Assembly (NCBI GenBank): GCA_933822405.4
Contig: CAKOGP040001001.1
Coordinates: 434,056-498,055 of the forward strand
DNA: 64,000 bases
Origin: Cylindrotheca closterium
Taxonomy: Eukaryota; Bacillariophyta; Bacillariophyceae; Bacillariales; Bacillariaceae
Direction: 5' to 3'
Shown: positions 19,147 to 30,796 of the stretch, piece after piece
Numbering within the stretch: the first letter of the stretch is position 1
How the letters are laid out: each line of letters opens with the position of its first letter
Notes under the pieces: model-generated
Told to the model about the DNA's origin: nothing
Database searches by the model: none
Seen by the model: the letters and a program-made list of their open reading frames with translations, nothing else
Program-made: the position numbers and the translations under genes

Positions 19147-20229
19147 CTATCCACTAGAGCAAGAGTCCATCACCAATTGCTTGAAGCTCGAACGGGATCC
19201 TGATATAAGAATATTACATTGGTCCTGAACCTTTTGCAAGCTGACATGCTTTTCGGACGGTTTTAGGTTTACCGCCCGTGACACGAGATTCGTGTAGGAA
19301 ACCATCTCCCTCGCAAGGACGCAACACAACGACGAAACAGCCTTACTGGCGATTTCAGCCTTCCTAAAACTCACTTCTTGCACCGACGCGGAGTAGTGAG
19401 TGTAACGTTGACCATCTCCTTGTAATACTCCAGTTCCACCGACCATCTTGTCTAGATCTTTTGCATCCTGCCACAAATGTTCCGCCCGAATGGCTGTGAC
19501 GTAATGATTCGGTTTCTTCTGTATTGTTTTTTCTTCATAATACTCATAGTTGTATGCAAAATGAGCTCCGCCAGCTGTCGTATTGCCTTGAAGAACGCGA
19601 CGTGCAAGCTGAGAACATTCACTCGTATTGTCTTTGCCGAGACTATAAACCAACTCATTCATCGAGTTGAAACACTTGTAGAGGGGATATTTGATTTTTT
19701 GATTTTGATGATAGTAGAATGCAGAAGTAACTCGATCTATGGGATTGCGAATACTGAACAGAAACGTGTCAGTATGATTCATCAAGAAATCTTGTTCGTC
19801 CGGCGAAAAGAAGGAGCTTCCAATGTGCATATGGCCTCGGATATGATTGGTTAATGCGGAGTTGTTGCTTGATGATGCTAGACAATTTGCTGCGTTGGAC
19901 TCGTTGCGTTTCCAACAACCCAGCTCTTTCTTGTTCTTGGCCAGAAGAACTGGCAAGTGCATTCGTAATGTCATCCCACCTGCCTTTCCAACGTGAATGA
20001 AATACATTGCAGGAGAAGTGATTGAGAGAGACTTTGGCCATTTCATTGGAACATAATCATGGTTGTCAATAGGGTGGTTTATTCCTGGAGCTTTCAAATC
20101 GATTTCATCGTTAAGATTCCAAAGCATGAGCAAGAGGATCAGTAAGCAGCATGTCATGAATCCAATCTGAATGTGAAACGCCTTCCCTTGGTTTGGTGAC
20201 TTTTTTCTCCTGCGAAGTCTCACTCTCAT
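19147..20229 (-). CDS. Golgi-type membrane sulfotransferase
   Basis: 360 residues with type II membrane topology: a basic cytosolic tail (MRVRLRRRKKSPNQ), one helix at about 19-38, then a lumenal domain. The PAPS-binding motifs are visible: 5'-phosphosulfate loop FIHVGKAGGMTLRMH (78-91) and 3'-phosphate motif SIRNPIDRVTSAFYYHQ (159-175), with the conserved Arg161 and Ser169. Several N-x-S/T sites fit lumenal location. The family transfers sulfate from PAPS to carbohydrates, so sulfated cell-wall or mucilage polysaccharide is the likely product. The acceptor cannot be read from sequence. No intron needed; length is normal. Confidence 0.8.
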   Translation of the reverse strand: MRVRLRRRKKSPNQGKAFHIQIGFMTCCLLILLLMLWNLNDEIDLKAPGINHPIDNHDYVPMKWPKSLSITSPAMYFIHVGKAGGMTLRMHLPVLLAKNKKELGCWKRNESNAANCLASSSNNSALTNHIRGHMHIGSSFFSPDEQDFLMNHTDTFLFSIRNPIDRVTSAFYYHQNQKIKYPLYKCFNSMNELVYSLGKDNTSECSQLARRVLQGNTTAGGAHFAYNYEYYEEKTIQKKPNHYVTAIRAEHLWQDAKDLDKMVGGTGVLQGDGQRYTHYSASVQEVSFRKAEIASKAVSSLCCVLAREMVSYTNLVSRAVNLKPSEKHVSLQKVQDQCNILISGSRSSFKQLVMDSCSSG

Positions 20230-20503
20230 TATGACGACAAAGATTTAGATGCTAAAATCGCCATGGTATCTACTTCTTGTTGTTTCTGTCCGACCGCATA
20301 CAGCAGTGACTTGTGATGCGTGATCTATACAGTAATATGTGGCTTTAAATTGTTTTTGTTCTAAAAAATGTTACAATCTCATTTCGTTGCGGACGACTGA
20401 CAGAAGGTATTTTGATACTATCGAAGCACTTCGTGTGAATTAGAAAGAAGAAGAAGAATGATAGATCTGCTGTAGAAGAAGTATAATAGCTAGCTAAATT
20501 ATC
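20230..20503. other. Intergenic spacer
   Basis: Between the sulfotransferase promoter and the 3' end of the aminopeptidase gene. I see no feature apart from an AAGAAG-rich stretch at about 20442-20457. Confidence 0.3.
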
Positions 20504-22604
20504 CTAAAACCCTGGTGCATCCAGCAGGCTAAGAACTAGACCAACTCCGTACCCGGTTCCTCGTTGTCCATTAGTTCCAGGCCCTGCCATATCCACATGA
20601 AGCCATCCGTTCTTATAGTCCTTGTCCAAATGTGCTTCAATGAAATGCCCTGCACAGGAAGTTTGGGCATTGGATCGGTCCTTGACACTATTCTTCATAT
20701 CAGCGACTTCTGACTTAAATTCGTCCATTAAGAGCTCTGGGCTGTAAAGGAGGGGGTAAACCAAATCACCGCTGTGCATTCCTGCAGCCATGGCCCTGTT
20801 TTCAAGCTCTTCTGTATTTGCTAGAATACCAGCATGCTTTTTACTATAAAATCAAATACGAAAAATGAGTTAGCTAAAAGAAGTAATCGTAGCAACAGCA
20901 ACTTCCCAGCAATTGCTCAAGTGAGAACTCACCCAGTTGCCACAAGCTGAGCTCCAGTCAGCGTTGCCATATCCACTACCAGATCCAATCCGTCAATGTG
21001 TTTTGTGGCATGTGCGACGCCATCCGCTAGAACCAGGCGACCTTCGGCATCGCAGTTGTTGACTTCCACTGTCTTTCCACTATACATATCCAGAATGTCA
21101 TCGTTGCGAAAGGCATCAGGACCAATGGCGTTTTCGGCCAAGCAAAGAATGCAGTGAACCTTTTTTGGAACGCCCAATTGCACGGCGCTCCAAAATCCAG
21201 CAAAGACACCAGCCGAGCCTCCCCTTGAAGGTAGCGAAGAAAGAATTGGCGTGAGCATAGTTGCAACATCGTAAAACCCCGCTATGCATTACTTTGGACC
21301 TTACATATCATGTTTCATTCCGGCCATTCCAGCTCGAGTCTTGAGGGACAGGCCTCCAGTATCGTAAACGATTCCCTAAGAAGGAGCGAGTCAGTGGTCA
21401 GTAATATGAAGATGGTGGAGTCGAGACTACCATCAAAGATGGAAACTACGGGTGCAAATACAAAAGAAAACAACACTGAAACCTCAGGAGTATAGTTTTG
21501 GTGTCGTCATCCTTCCGTTTCGCGGCGGACGTATCCACAACCTACCTTTCCGACCAAGGCAACTGTCTCAGCATCTGCAGATCCATTAGTTCCATCGTAT
21601 TCCAGTAGAACCAATCGCGGAGGACAGTTTGCCGCTTGACCAACTCCATACAGTCCACCGTACTGTTTCAAATCATTTCCAACGATTTGTTTCATTTCTA
21701 CCTTGGGCTTGTCGCCACTCTTGTTGTAATCGTCGACCATCGATTGGATTTCCTTGGCATATTGAGACGTGGTCAAGAGAGCAGGATGAGAATCGACCAA
21801 GCGGGCCGCCAATTGGACACCTGCAGCAGCAACTTGAGCTGCTTTGAGTTCGGCTTCGCCATCGACCATGGTACCATCAGATTTGCAAAAGACGATGCTG
21901 ATGGTCCTTTTCTTATCGTCAGATGCCTCGTCATCGTCATCACCAGAAGCTTGAGTCTTGGACTTTTTGGAGAATAAAGGAAAAGCCTTGGCCATCGCCA
22001 TAGCGAGAGGGCCGATGGGGTGGTCGTCTGTCAATACTACCACACGAGTATTGCTTCCCTTGCCGCTAGTCCCGACCAACGATCCCACCAGTCTAGTCAA
22101 CGAATGTACAGCCATGGGATGGTTGTGTCTCGACAGTTCGCTGGGGAGCCCCCCAATGGAAAGTTTGTGTACTTTGTTGTTACTGGACAAGAAAGTTGAG
22201 GAAGACCCTCCTTTCTTTTTGCCAATGGATTTTAGGATTGTTTCAACTATAGGGCTATTGCTCTCATCTTGCAGTCCCAGTAATTCCACCAACTGTGACA
22301 TTAAAAGGTTGTCTAATGATGATTTCTTCCCGATGATCACCGTAGAATTGTAGTCTTCCATGGAAGGTAATGATGAGACAAAGTCTAACGTGGGGGCATT
22401 GGATGTGCCCGCATCTGCAGCGGTAGATGCGTGCAAAGAGGTACTGTAGAAACTAGTGGCAACCGATCTTGATGGTGACATCATTCTGGTAGCGAGTCCT
22501 CTCGCTTGCGGCGCCGGAACATTGAGAAAAGAAGACACTGATGTCGTCGTTGACAAACATAGTAGGAGTTGTGGGAAACCACGCCATGCACGGAAGGAGG
22601 CCAT
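20504..22604 (-). CDS. M17 leucyl aminopeptidase, probably plastid-targeted
   Basis: Four exons on the minus strand: 22604-21546, 21375-21305, 21223-20933 and 20843-20504 (introns 170, 81 and 89 bp), joining in phase to 586 residues. The M17 active site is rebuilt across the junctions: VGKG-IVYDTGGLSLK spans intron 1, MKHDM-GGSAG spans intron 2, then NNCDAEGRLVLADG and DMATLTGAQLVATG. Metal ligands (Lys, Asp, Asp, Asp, Glu) and catalytic Lys and Arg of the family are present; the usual NTDAEGRL reads NCDAEGRL. The N-terminus MASFRAWRGFPQLLLCLS...SVSS, then F-L-N-V-P, is a signal peptide plus ASAF-like site, so plastid import is likely. The family releases N-terminal Leu and other residues from peptides as a hexamer with two metal ions. 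A fragment of exon 1 recurs at 30548-30690. Confidence 0.9.
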
Positions 22605-23103
22605 TGTTTCAACGGATTTTTTTAGATTTCAATGCGATTAAAATTCTTGTAGATGCCTCACCAAGATGTGGGATAGAGGATACAGCACGATACAATTCTA
22701 GCTATACTGTAGACCTAAAATTGAATGTTGTATTGGCGGTGCGATCCGCCGAGGATGATGACGTGCACAAAAATCCAGAGATCTTTCAGCAGAACCTTTG
22801 TAATATTTGGGGTATACTACTTTATTCCCCAACCCCATTTCGGGTCCCATAAACAAGCTCTGTGATCTTGATAGTTACAATTCGACCGCGATGCTCCAGT
22901 CCACAACAAATAAGCGGATTGGGTCCTACAGTGGATGAAATGCTATGATTATTCAAAAGAAAGTATCCTATGGTAGTCGAGGATGATTCGATGACCTGAC
23001 GATAATTCCAGCCAATCGCGCAAAGTTGGATTCGAATAAAGTATGATGATTAAAAATACAATGCAATATGCTAGCGCGTCTATCAAAATTTTGAGATATC
23101 CGA
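22605..23103. other. Spacer between aminopeptidase and NO-type cyclase copy A
   Basis: Promoter region of the aminopeptidase and 3' flank of cyclase gene A. The last 60 bp (ATCAAAATTTTGAGATATCC) are shared with the 3' flank of copy B at about 30775. No gene seen. Confidence 0.4.
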
Positions 23104-26100
23104 TCAACTCTTGACGATATTCTCGACATTGGACAGTTCATTCGTTAGATCGTCAATCAAAGCCTGCACCATCCGGCTTCCCGCTCGCCCAGATTGGTCT
23201 TGAGATTCACTTCCACCGTGGCGAATAATGCCATCATCTGAATGCATCCGATACCAGTCCTGTTGCTTGAAGTGGCTGTGGATCTTGTCCCAGGTCAGCC
23301 CCTTCAACTCTTCAGATCCCGGTTGCCCCTTGTAGGCGATGGCGATGAGATTGCCACAGGCAGTCTGAACTTTCCGCTCGTACCGCCTGACGACCTTGGA
23401 CAAGGTCTCGACCTCAGAGACAATATGCGACGTCAATATCAATTCACTTCCATGTGACCTTGCAGAGGCAAGCGAGTTAGCAGAGGTACAGGAGATCCTT
23501 CGTGTACTGCGTTCCTCGTTACGTGCTATTGCAGCTTTCGTCATTTCCTCAGTAATTCTCTTCCCTTCAAGCTCCCACCGCTTCCGATTACTGCGGGCTT
23601 GCTTAATGAGCTGGTTGCTGACAATGTCAAAAATACCGCATTCTCGAAGATTTTCAGCAAGTGGGATCACCCAATTGTCAAAGAACCACAGCTCGCCGTT
23701 GTACCAGTTGGTCGATGGATCCTTGGGTGTTCGACCATCTTCATGGGCATCGTAAAATTCGTTGAACAGCTTCTCGTTCCACTCTCGATACAGCTCCCAG
23801 TTTTGCATTGTGTGCACAACATCGGATGCTTGCATAAGTTGCTCAATGACAATCGTCGCCTTTGTGTTGGACTCGTCCTCGTACGAGGTAGCCGAGTTAT
23901 CGTGGAAGACCTTTTCCCACCGAATCCTGCGAGTTTCCCGAAGGTCCTTGTCGAAAATATCAGTGGCCATGACGCAATTGACAAGCAAATGACGGAGTCG
24001 TTCTTTCTCCTGGGGCGAATCAAAGAGACACTTGTGGAGGTTCCGGTAACTGTCCGACATGAGAACTGCCCATGCTGTGTCGATTGAGTTTTGCTCGGCA
24101 ATACTCTTGTTGTTGTACCTCTCGGCGAGAGCTGGATTTTCATCAGCCAACTGACCGTTCGGAATTCCAATGTGACCCACATCATGGACCACAGCCGATA
24201 GTACAATGGCAAACTTGGCAAGCGGATCAGAAGCAATACCGCTCGCATCTTTGGACCCTTCCTTGGCATGGATCCCGGTCAGCAGAAGCTTTGCAAGATG
24301 CGCAACATGACTTGCGTGCATGAAGTTGTGGAATTCGTTGCTCTCGTATCCACTGGCAATTTGAACAACAAAGTCATGAAGCTCAGACCGAGCTTCTGGA
24401 CTGAGTTCTGGAGCAGCTTGGTTCGAATTGGCACCACCTTTTCCCTTTTTCATCTCGATCACCAGTTTGACTTCGTCCACAGGATTGGTAGCTCGAATAG
24501 ACTCCCCTGAAAGAGCTGTGTCAAATGGAGTCACGGAATCATGAGATGCAGCGACGTCCCTTAGCAGCTTCTCCAAGATGTCAACGTTATTGGCGATTAG
24601 ACTTTCCACAGACATATCGCAATATTTCTCCACCGAAGCGCGGCCGACAATGGCCCCTGGAAGCCTGGTAGCAGCAACCCATTCTCTTCCAGTGTCTCCC
24701 CAGAGAATAGTGTTCGTTTCGACAATTTTCTGGATATGGTCAAGGGACGGAAATGCGTCTTGCATGCGTGTGATAAGAGGCGTCACGGCATTCTTGAAGT
24801 ACATGTTCTGCTCGTAAAACCAACTGTCGCGTGGATCCTCCGCTCGATCGTTCCGAAAAGCTTTCAGAATCTCCTCAAACTGCAGTCGGTTTCGCTGGAT
24901 GAAGACATTGTAGGATTGCGTGTAATGACCAATCATCGCAGTGCAGACCATTAGACAGAGTTTCGCGTCGTTCAATTCTTTGAATCCACGGGCGGCCGCT
25001 GATTCCTTCTCAGTGATGGCATCATACTCTTCGACAACTGCCAAAAGCTTCTCTTCTGTTTCGATGTCGGTGGCCAGCATCAATTTCCGCAAAGATCCAC
25101 GGAAACTTGGGCATCCAAAGATGATCTCCTCGTACAAATCCGCAAATTCTTCTTCAAGTAATTCAAATGCCGTGATGAAGGCATGACGTTGTTGGTACGC
25201 CCCTTTGCCCTCATTCATTTGGAAATACAAATGCTTCTCTGCTTCAAGCTGCGCATTCGACACACCCTGGTGACCAATGCCATGGATCAAAACACAAAAA
25301 AGAAGGGCAAAACGGTCCCAAGGATTGTCGTAAAACGACGTGTTCTTCTCAATCCGAGAAGCCGCCCATGCCTCCCAGAGATAGACTGCCCTCGTGAATG
25401 TTTGTGCTGTCTGATCGAAATTGTGATACGGATTTTCTTCATTGTAGAGAATGGCGATTCGCTTCACAAATTCTTCCAATTCGGCAATAACAGTTTCCAT
25501 TCTGCTGGCGCTCTTGTGAACACACTGCTGTAAACACGATGAAAGCACAGCTGTGATTCGCTCAAGCGACTGTTCCAAAGACAAGGTCTCGTCCCACTTG
25601 ATACTCTCCCAGCTTTTGCCAAAGTGATAACACTGCTCTTCCGATAGATCAATGATTGTAGTCCCGGAGCCTTCGATGATGTCTTCTTCACCAGGTTCGA
25701 TGTCGCCTTCAAGGAGGCTATCAACACTATGAATCGACCCATCATCAGACTCATACGTTTTGTCTTGTGGCAAAAATGATGCGACGATTCGACCACAGCT
25801 GCTCTCTTCCTCTGGTCCACTGCCAGAACTTTCACTTTGAGAACTCATGGAATGGTCAGCAACGGAAAAAGCATCGACCAATCCTCCCTTGCGAAAGTAT
25901 TTTCTCTTTTTCCACGTCTTCGAAGCGATCATTTGTTCAGCGTGTTTTGAAAGTTCAGAAAGCGCTTTGGAGTTGCCCCCTTGGTTGAATTCAGTTCCAC
26001 TCTCGACAAAGTATGTGTAGTGTTGTCCTTTTCCTTTCATATCCACTAGACCACGGGCCTTGAAGTTGTACTGTGGTTCGTCCAGCTTGGCGAAAGTTCG

Positions 26101-28224
26101 GAGGCGACTGAACAAAACACTGGAGCAGTGAATCTTGCCAGGAATACCAGTCGACTCATGGCGAGCTGTTACATTCACCATATCTCCAAACAGACAGTAG
26201 TGGGGCGTCATGGTTCCAACAACTCCAGAGGTGCAGCTGCCAGTATGGATACCAATACGCATCTTCACTGGTGATCCATCAAGTGGTGACTTGACGTGTT
26301 TGCTACATTCAATAACAGCCAAGGCGAAATTCGTGACGTTCTCAGCATGAAATTCATCGGGCTCTGGAAGTCCCGAGCAGCACCTATATCAACGAAACAA
26401 AATGCGTGAGCGATAATCAAAGACGTGAGCGATATTCAACATTGAACAGGTACAGGTCATTTCAAATATTCTCACATGTACGCATCGCCAACCGTTTCGA
26501 CCTTGTACAAGTTGAAATGCGCAGCAAGATAGTCCATAATTGAGTAGAGCTGATTCATCATATCAATAATATCCCACGGTTCCACTTGGTCACAGATTTT
26601 GGTGAACCCAACAATATCAGAAAAGAAAAGAGTCACGTTTTCATGAAAGACTGGATCAACTGTTTTCCCCCGACGGAGGTCGTCAGCAACTTTGCGGGGG
26701 ATGATACTATGCAACAGTGTGTTGGATAGATTCTTTTCCGCGTCCATCTTTCTGCTTAGCTTGTCGAGCTTGTGCGCCTTGTCGGCTTCTTGCGTCACAT
26801 ATTCTCCCAAGAAAACGGCATCGCGTTGGTTGGATTGCAATGGAAGGTCAGATAGAGTCAAGCCCATATTGTTCAGTTCAGTGACGTTTGAAACTTCAGG
26901 ACTCAAGACGAACATGACCCTTTCACGTGATGTCTCAACCATCGATGCTTTGAATTTGATCCTATCATCTGACATGGCAACCTTCTTACCCTTAGGCTTG
27001 GTAGCAATCGAAGGCGATAGGATAAAATTTTGATCGGCCAGCTTCTTCATACTATTCCAGTTCCATGATGTTCCAAGAACCGGTTTAGTGATCTCGAGAA
27101 ACGTGTTGATATGACTTCCCATCATTTCGCTTGCCCTTCGCTGAAGTAGCTTTGGAAGCTTCGATCCAACTTGGACAATATGGAAATCGTTGTTCACCAG
27201 AACATGGAATGGAAAAATTCCCTTCATTCTGTCGTAAGAAACACCAGGGGAGTCTTCGGAGCTAGCCATTGAGCTATCAGCAGTATCGACCGTCTTGTCA
27301 GCTGAGTCATTCTTGATGTGTTCATGAGGAAATGGACACTTGCCCTTTGAAGCATCAGACTCGTCACCCTTTTCCAAGGTGGAGGTCTTGGTGTCTTGAC
27401 CATGAGAAAAAGGACATTTTCCAGTCGATTTCTTGGTTTCTTCGATTTCAATCGTCGTTTGCTTCAGCTTGCGCCCCGAAAATGGGCACTTGGCAGGCAA
27501 CGGCACGTCATCGAAGTTGACCTCTTCCTCGTCAACGTTTTGTGAAACCTTTGGAGAGAGCTTCCAGGTTTGTGTCGGATCAGTAGCAACTATCCTCCAG
27601 GTTGTGAAACTCGAACCGTCCACGTCCTGCAGTGATAGCCTAGTCATGTCAATCTCAACCCCAAAGTGGTAGGACGCGAGCTCCTGCGATATCAAGTCTG
27701 TTAGATCTTACAGAACAATATTTCATTCAGAAGTTCCATGCAGTGCTTACCTTCACGATCCCCACAACCCATGCTACTAACCGATTTCCACGCTGGCTGT
27801 AGTAATGTAATAGAATACTTCCCTCGTAGATTTCTGAGTCTGAGTCTTCGCACCAAAAGACAGGGGGGCAAAAGTTTCCGCCTGGGAAACTTTTTTGAAT
27901 GTGATCGTGCATGGCATTGAGATTCGACAACCATTGTCGTAAAGTTGAACCTTGGCATTTCAGCAATGCGTCATACCCATGTGAAAAGTGGTATCTGATG
28001 TTATAGTGACCGTATTCCTCGAGAATGGTATCGAATGAAGAGTTCAACACCTCAGCAGCAGCTGTGATGAGGTTGACCCAAGAATCGTAGCTGTAAAATG
28101 TTCTTGTGACGAAGGCTTGATCCTGGACATCGCAACCTGCCTTTGCCTTGATTGCGTGCCATGCCTTGACTCCTTGTTGCTCGAGCACCCACTCTTCGAA
28201 GATTTCATATACAAGCCCGTGCAT
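23104..28224 (-). CDS. H-NOX/HNOBA guanylyl cyclase fused to two phosphodiesterase domains, copy A
   Basis: Exons 28224-27751, 27683-26476 and 26383-23104 (introns 67 and 92 bp) give 1653 residues. Residues 1-158 are an H-NOX heme domain: MHGLVYEIFEEW start, proximal His106, and Y141-x-S143-x-R145. The position of the distal Tyr of O2-binding H-NOX is Val/Ala, which predicts NO selectivity. A linker has three Cys-Pro-Phe motifs (C224, C248, C274). HNOBA (about 310-455) and a signalling helix precede the cyclase, which keeps metal Asp514 and Asp558, guanine-selecting Glu554 and Cys624, and Asn631/Arg635. Two class I phosphodiesterase folds follow. The first (about 866-1120) has lost the metal ligands (HNFDQTA, HGIGHQG); the second (about 1230-1480) retains H1246NFMHA, H1294D1295VGH, Asp1369 and Asp1415. 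Predicted: NO-sensitive cGMP synthesis and cyclic-nucleotide hydrolysis in one soluble chain. The start is the ATG where H-NOX homology begins; an in-frame upstream extension is possible. Confidence 0.9.
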
Positions 28225-29939
28225 GGCTGAAAATAAAGTTGCTGATTTTGTGAGAAAGTTTGGAGTTGCGTCAGCTCGCAGGACCTCACATTTCTGCAAC
28301 AAAAAAAGACAGGAGCGTTTTTATGACGTCTAAAAAAAAAGCATGGACGTATCGCATACTTATTGCGTCATCAAATCGACATTTGATCAATAATCAACAG
28401 GAACGAGAATCGAGAATGTCATGATTTTTCGATTTGCCAGCACAGAAATGACGTTTTGTACAGCCAATGACAAGACGGGAAGGATAGGCGGAGAAGTATG
28501 TTCGACTTGTTGTTTCACTTTTTACGATCAAGTGAGAATGTATCAAAAGTTCCAAAGCATGTACAGTTGATACTGTATCCTACGCTGATAGTCCTCAGGT
28601 TCGCCGATGTTTTGTTCCAAAGTAAGCTTACATTGCTACTTTTTCTGGACATTTTCTTTTGTTTTAATTGTAGTGGTACCTCTTCTCCTGGGTTCCCTTA
28701 CGTAAGTGAGGGTGTGTCTCCATGGCGAATTACCATCACCTGCGCTCATATTGTCCAATGATGGTGAGAAATCCGGTCGAGCGCTTCTCATATGGAAGAG
28801 TCCCGAAGATAAAATTCGTTCTGTTCCCACACAACTTGACACCTGCCTTCCGGCGGATTCTCAGTTGTCAATACTATGCGCCATCCTTCATCCGCGTTCC
28901 GTCAAGCTCGAACTCTTGTATCCAATGGAGAGAAATTTGGCAGAATTATTTCTGCTCTTGGAAGAGCCTCGAAGATAAAATTCGTCTTGTTCCTGCACAT
29001 TGAACATATGCATCCTTGACACCTGCCTTCTCTGGATTCTCACACATGCCAGTATGCGTCATCCTTCCTCTATCCTCGTCTCTTCAGCCTTGGTTTCATG
29101 AACCATCTCGTGTCCTTGCTAAATATTAAGGCCTGGATTGTCGCAAATACGGATGATCATGCTCCGCTACAGCAGTAGCAGAATGATTTTTGTGTCAAGT
29201 CCGTTCGTCATTGCCAAAGAAGCTGTTAGCAGAAGCGTTGGATGCGCCAATGGAAGGCTGGTATTGTTATATTTCGATAACTCATTCATTTCCACCACCG
29301 CGTACTGTGCATGTATGAAGTCACGATCAGAGCAGCAGTCCGACCAGACCATTCTCATAGTTTCGTTCGACTTTCGTAAAACCTTGACATTTTCTTCCAA
29401 GCGCCATGAATATCTCCTCATTCTTCAACTTATTATGAGAGTCAGGATCTTTGACTCTTCTTCCAGCGGCCTCAATGGCTTCACCCAGCCAACGTGTGTC
29501 ACATTGTTGGTAGTGAATAAACANNNNNNNNNNCCAAGCGCCATGAATATCTCCTCATTCTTCAACTTATTATGAGAGTCAGGATCTTTGACTCTTCTTC
29601 CAGCGGCCTCAATGGCTTCACCCAGCCAACGTGTGTCACATTGTTGGTAGTGAATAAACATTGTCGTGATTGCATTGGCAGATTTATTCACCATTCACCA
29701 ATACATTTTTAATTTTCAAAAAAAAGATTGTAGATCCAAAATATTAAATCCGTTCCCACATTCATGGTGGCGTAAACAAGTCCTATCTCTTGCCTCGAAT
29801 GTTGTCAAGTTGATGAGGGATGGATGAGATGACAGGATGAGGGATGAGATGCTGTTGGGATTGCCCCACACTACGACGAGATGATATGCGCGCGATGAAT
29901 GAATGCGGACGTCGATCGTATTATAATAATATAAAAGAA
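28225..29939. repeat. 5' flank of cyclase copy A, shared with copy B
   Basis: Diverged similarity to the 5' flank of copy B (35927-37530), e.g. TCTCACACATGCCAGTATGCGTCATCC (about 29038 and 36956) and ATGGTGGCGTAAACA with GTTGTCAAGTTGATGAGGGATG (about 29764-29822 and 37470-37531), after which similarity stops. It also contains repeated GAAGATAAAATTCGT units (28806, 28971). Frames here are short and have no recognised domain. Confidence 0.5.
29397..29660. other. Assembly gap flanked by an exact 127-bp repeat
   Basis: Ten Ns at 29524-29533 are flanked by 29397-29523 and 29534-29660, which are the same 127 bp. This is the signature of two contigs that overlap by one k-mer (k = 127) and were scaffolded without merging. 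The real sequence is probably continuous with one copy; the apparent repeat and frames across the Ns are artefacts. Confidence 0.85.
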
Positions 29940-30546
29940 AAGCAGGCTGTGAATTGATTACACCGACTCAATCATGGTCAAAATAAATTTAGTCATCTCG
30001 CACATTGCATCATCGTCGTCGTCGTCGTCGTCATCATCATCATGAAGATAGCGCACCAGAATCAATCGAATCGACACATCGTCATCTTTATCCAGTGACG
30101 AAATCATCAGCATGATATCCTGAAACGTTGAAGCTCATCAACACCGCATCCAGGGAGATGACTTGGCACTTTAAAAGGCTGTAACCACTTGCCATGCCGC
30201 AGTATTACAAAATGCTACAATCTCAACGGAAGAATATGAAAAATAATCTTCATCTTTCAGTAACTGCAGTAAGATGAATGCGATGCCGTTTGGAATTGGA
30301 ACACTCGAACCGTTCAATCAAAGAATATACGATTTTGAAGATGCTCCGGCTATGTATATTACTGATCCACAAGACTTGTAGTGGCTCCCTACTTGAAGAA
30401 GAGTACCCATCGAGACTGATTGTGTTGTGAAGCGATATTTTACATTGTAAAGTGATATATGAAGACCAAAGAACGATCCCTGAGCGCAATCCGAGAACAG
30501 GGAAGCGAATCATTCAAGGCCGGCGATCTTGAGCTTGCTAGCAAAG
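29940..30546 (+). repeat. Dispersed repeat, copy 1, ending in a TPR-gene relic
   Basis: Shares diverged sequence with 42495-42549 plus 45430-46095, including TTGATTACACCGACT, a (GTC/ATC)n run at 30013-30042, GATGCCGTTTGGAAT and ACTTGTAGTGGCTCC. Its plus-strand end (30479-30546) encodes REQGSESFKAGDLELASKG, the first helix pair of a tetratricopeptide repeat. It stops abruptly where the aminopeptidase relic begins. Confidence 0.55.
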
Positions 30547-30547
30547 G

Positions 30548-30690
30548 AAGTCCCCCGAATGAAACGTTTGTATACCTTGTTGTAACTGGACAAGTGAGTT
30601 GAGAAAAGCCCTCCTTTCTTTTTGCAAATGAATTTTACCCTCGTTTCGAAAATGGGTCTGTTTCTGTCATCTTCTGTCATTCCGATCACG
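30548..30690 (-). pseudogene. Fragment of aminopeptidase exon 1
   Basis: About 140 bp match the aminopeptidase exon at 22148-22290, e.g. TGGACAAG(T/A)(G/A)AGTTGAG and CCCTCCTTTCTTTTTGC(A/C)AATG. It lies 3' of cyclase copy B in the same relative order and orientation as the real gene lies 3' of copy A, so it marks the left end of the duplicated segment, with an internal deletion. Confidence 0.7.
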
Positions 30691-30796
30691 GGAATCTACT
30701 TTCGAAAGCAAGGGAATTCAACCATGAACTGCTATGATTCTAAAATACATGTAATAAAATGTGCTACCGTGTTTATCAAAATTTTGAGATATCCAA

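Noticed and set aside
23242..25988. Rightward frames up to 162 codons within the cyclase-PDE genes (and the same in copy B)
   Set aside because: Antisense shadows of a strongly conserved leftward coding sequence.
29138..29694. Frames running through the Ns
   Set aside because: They rely on the gap and on the duplicated k-mer overlap.
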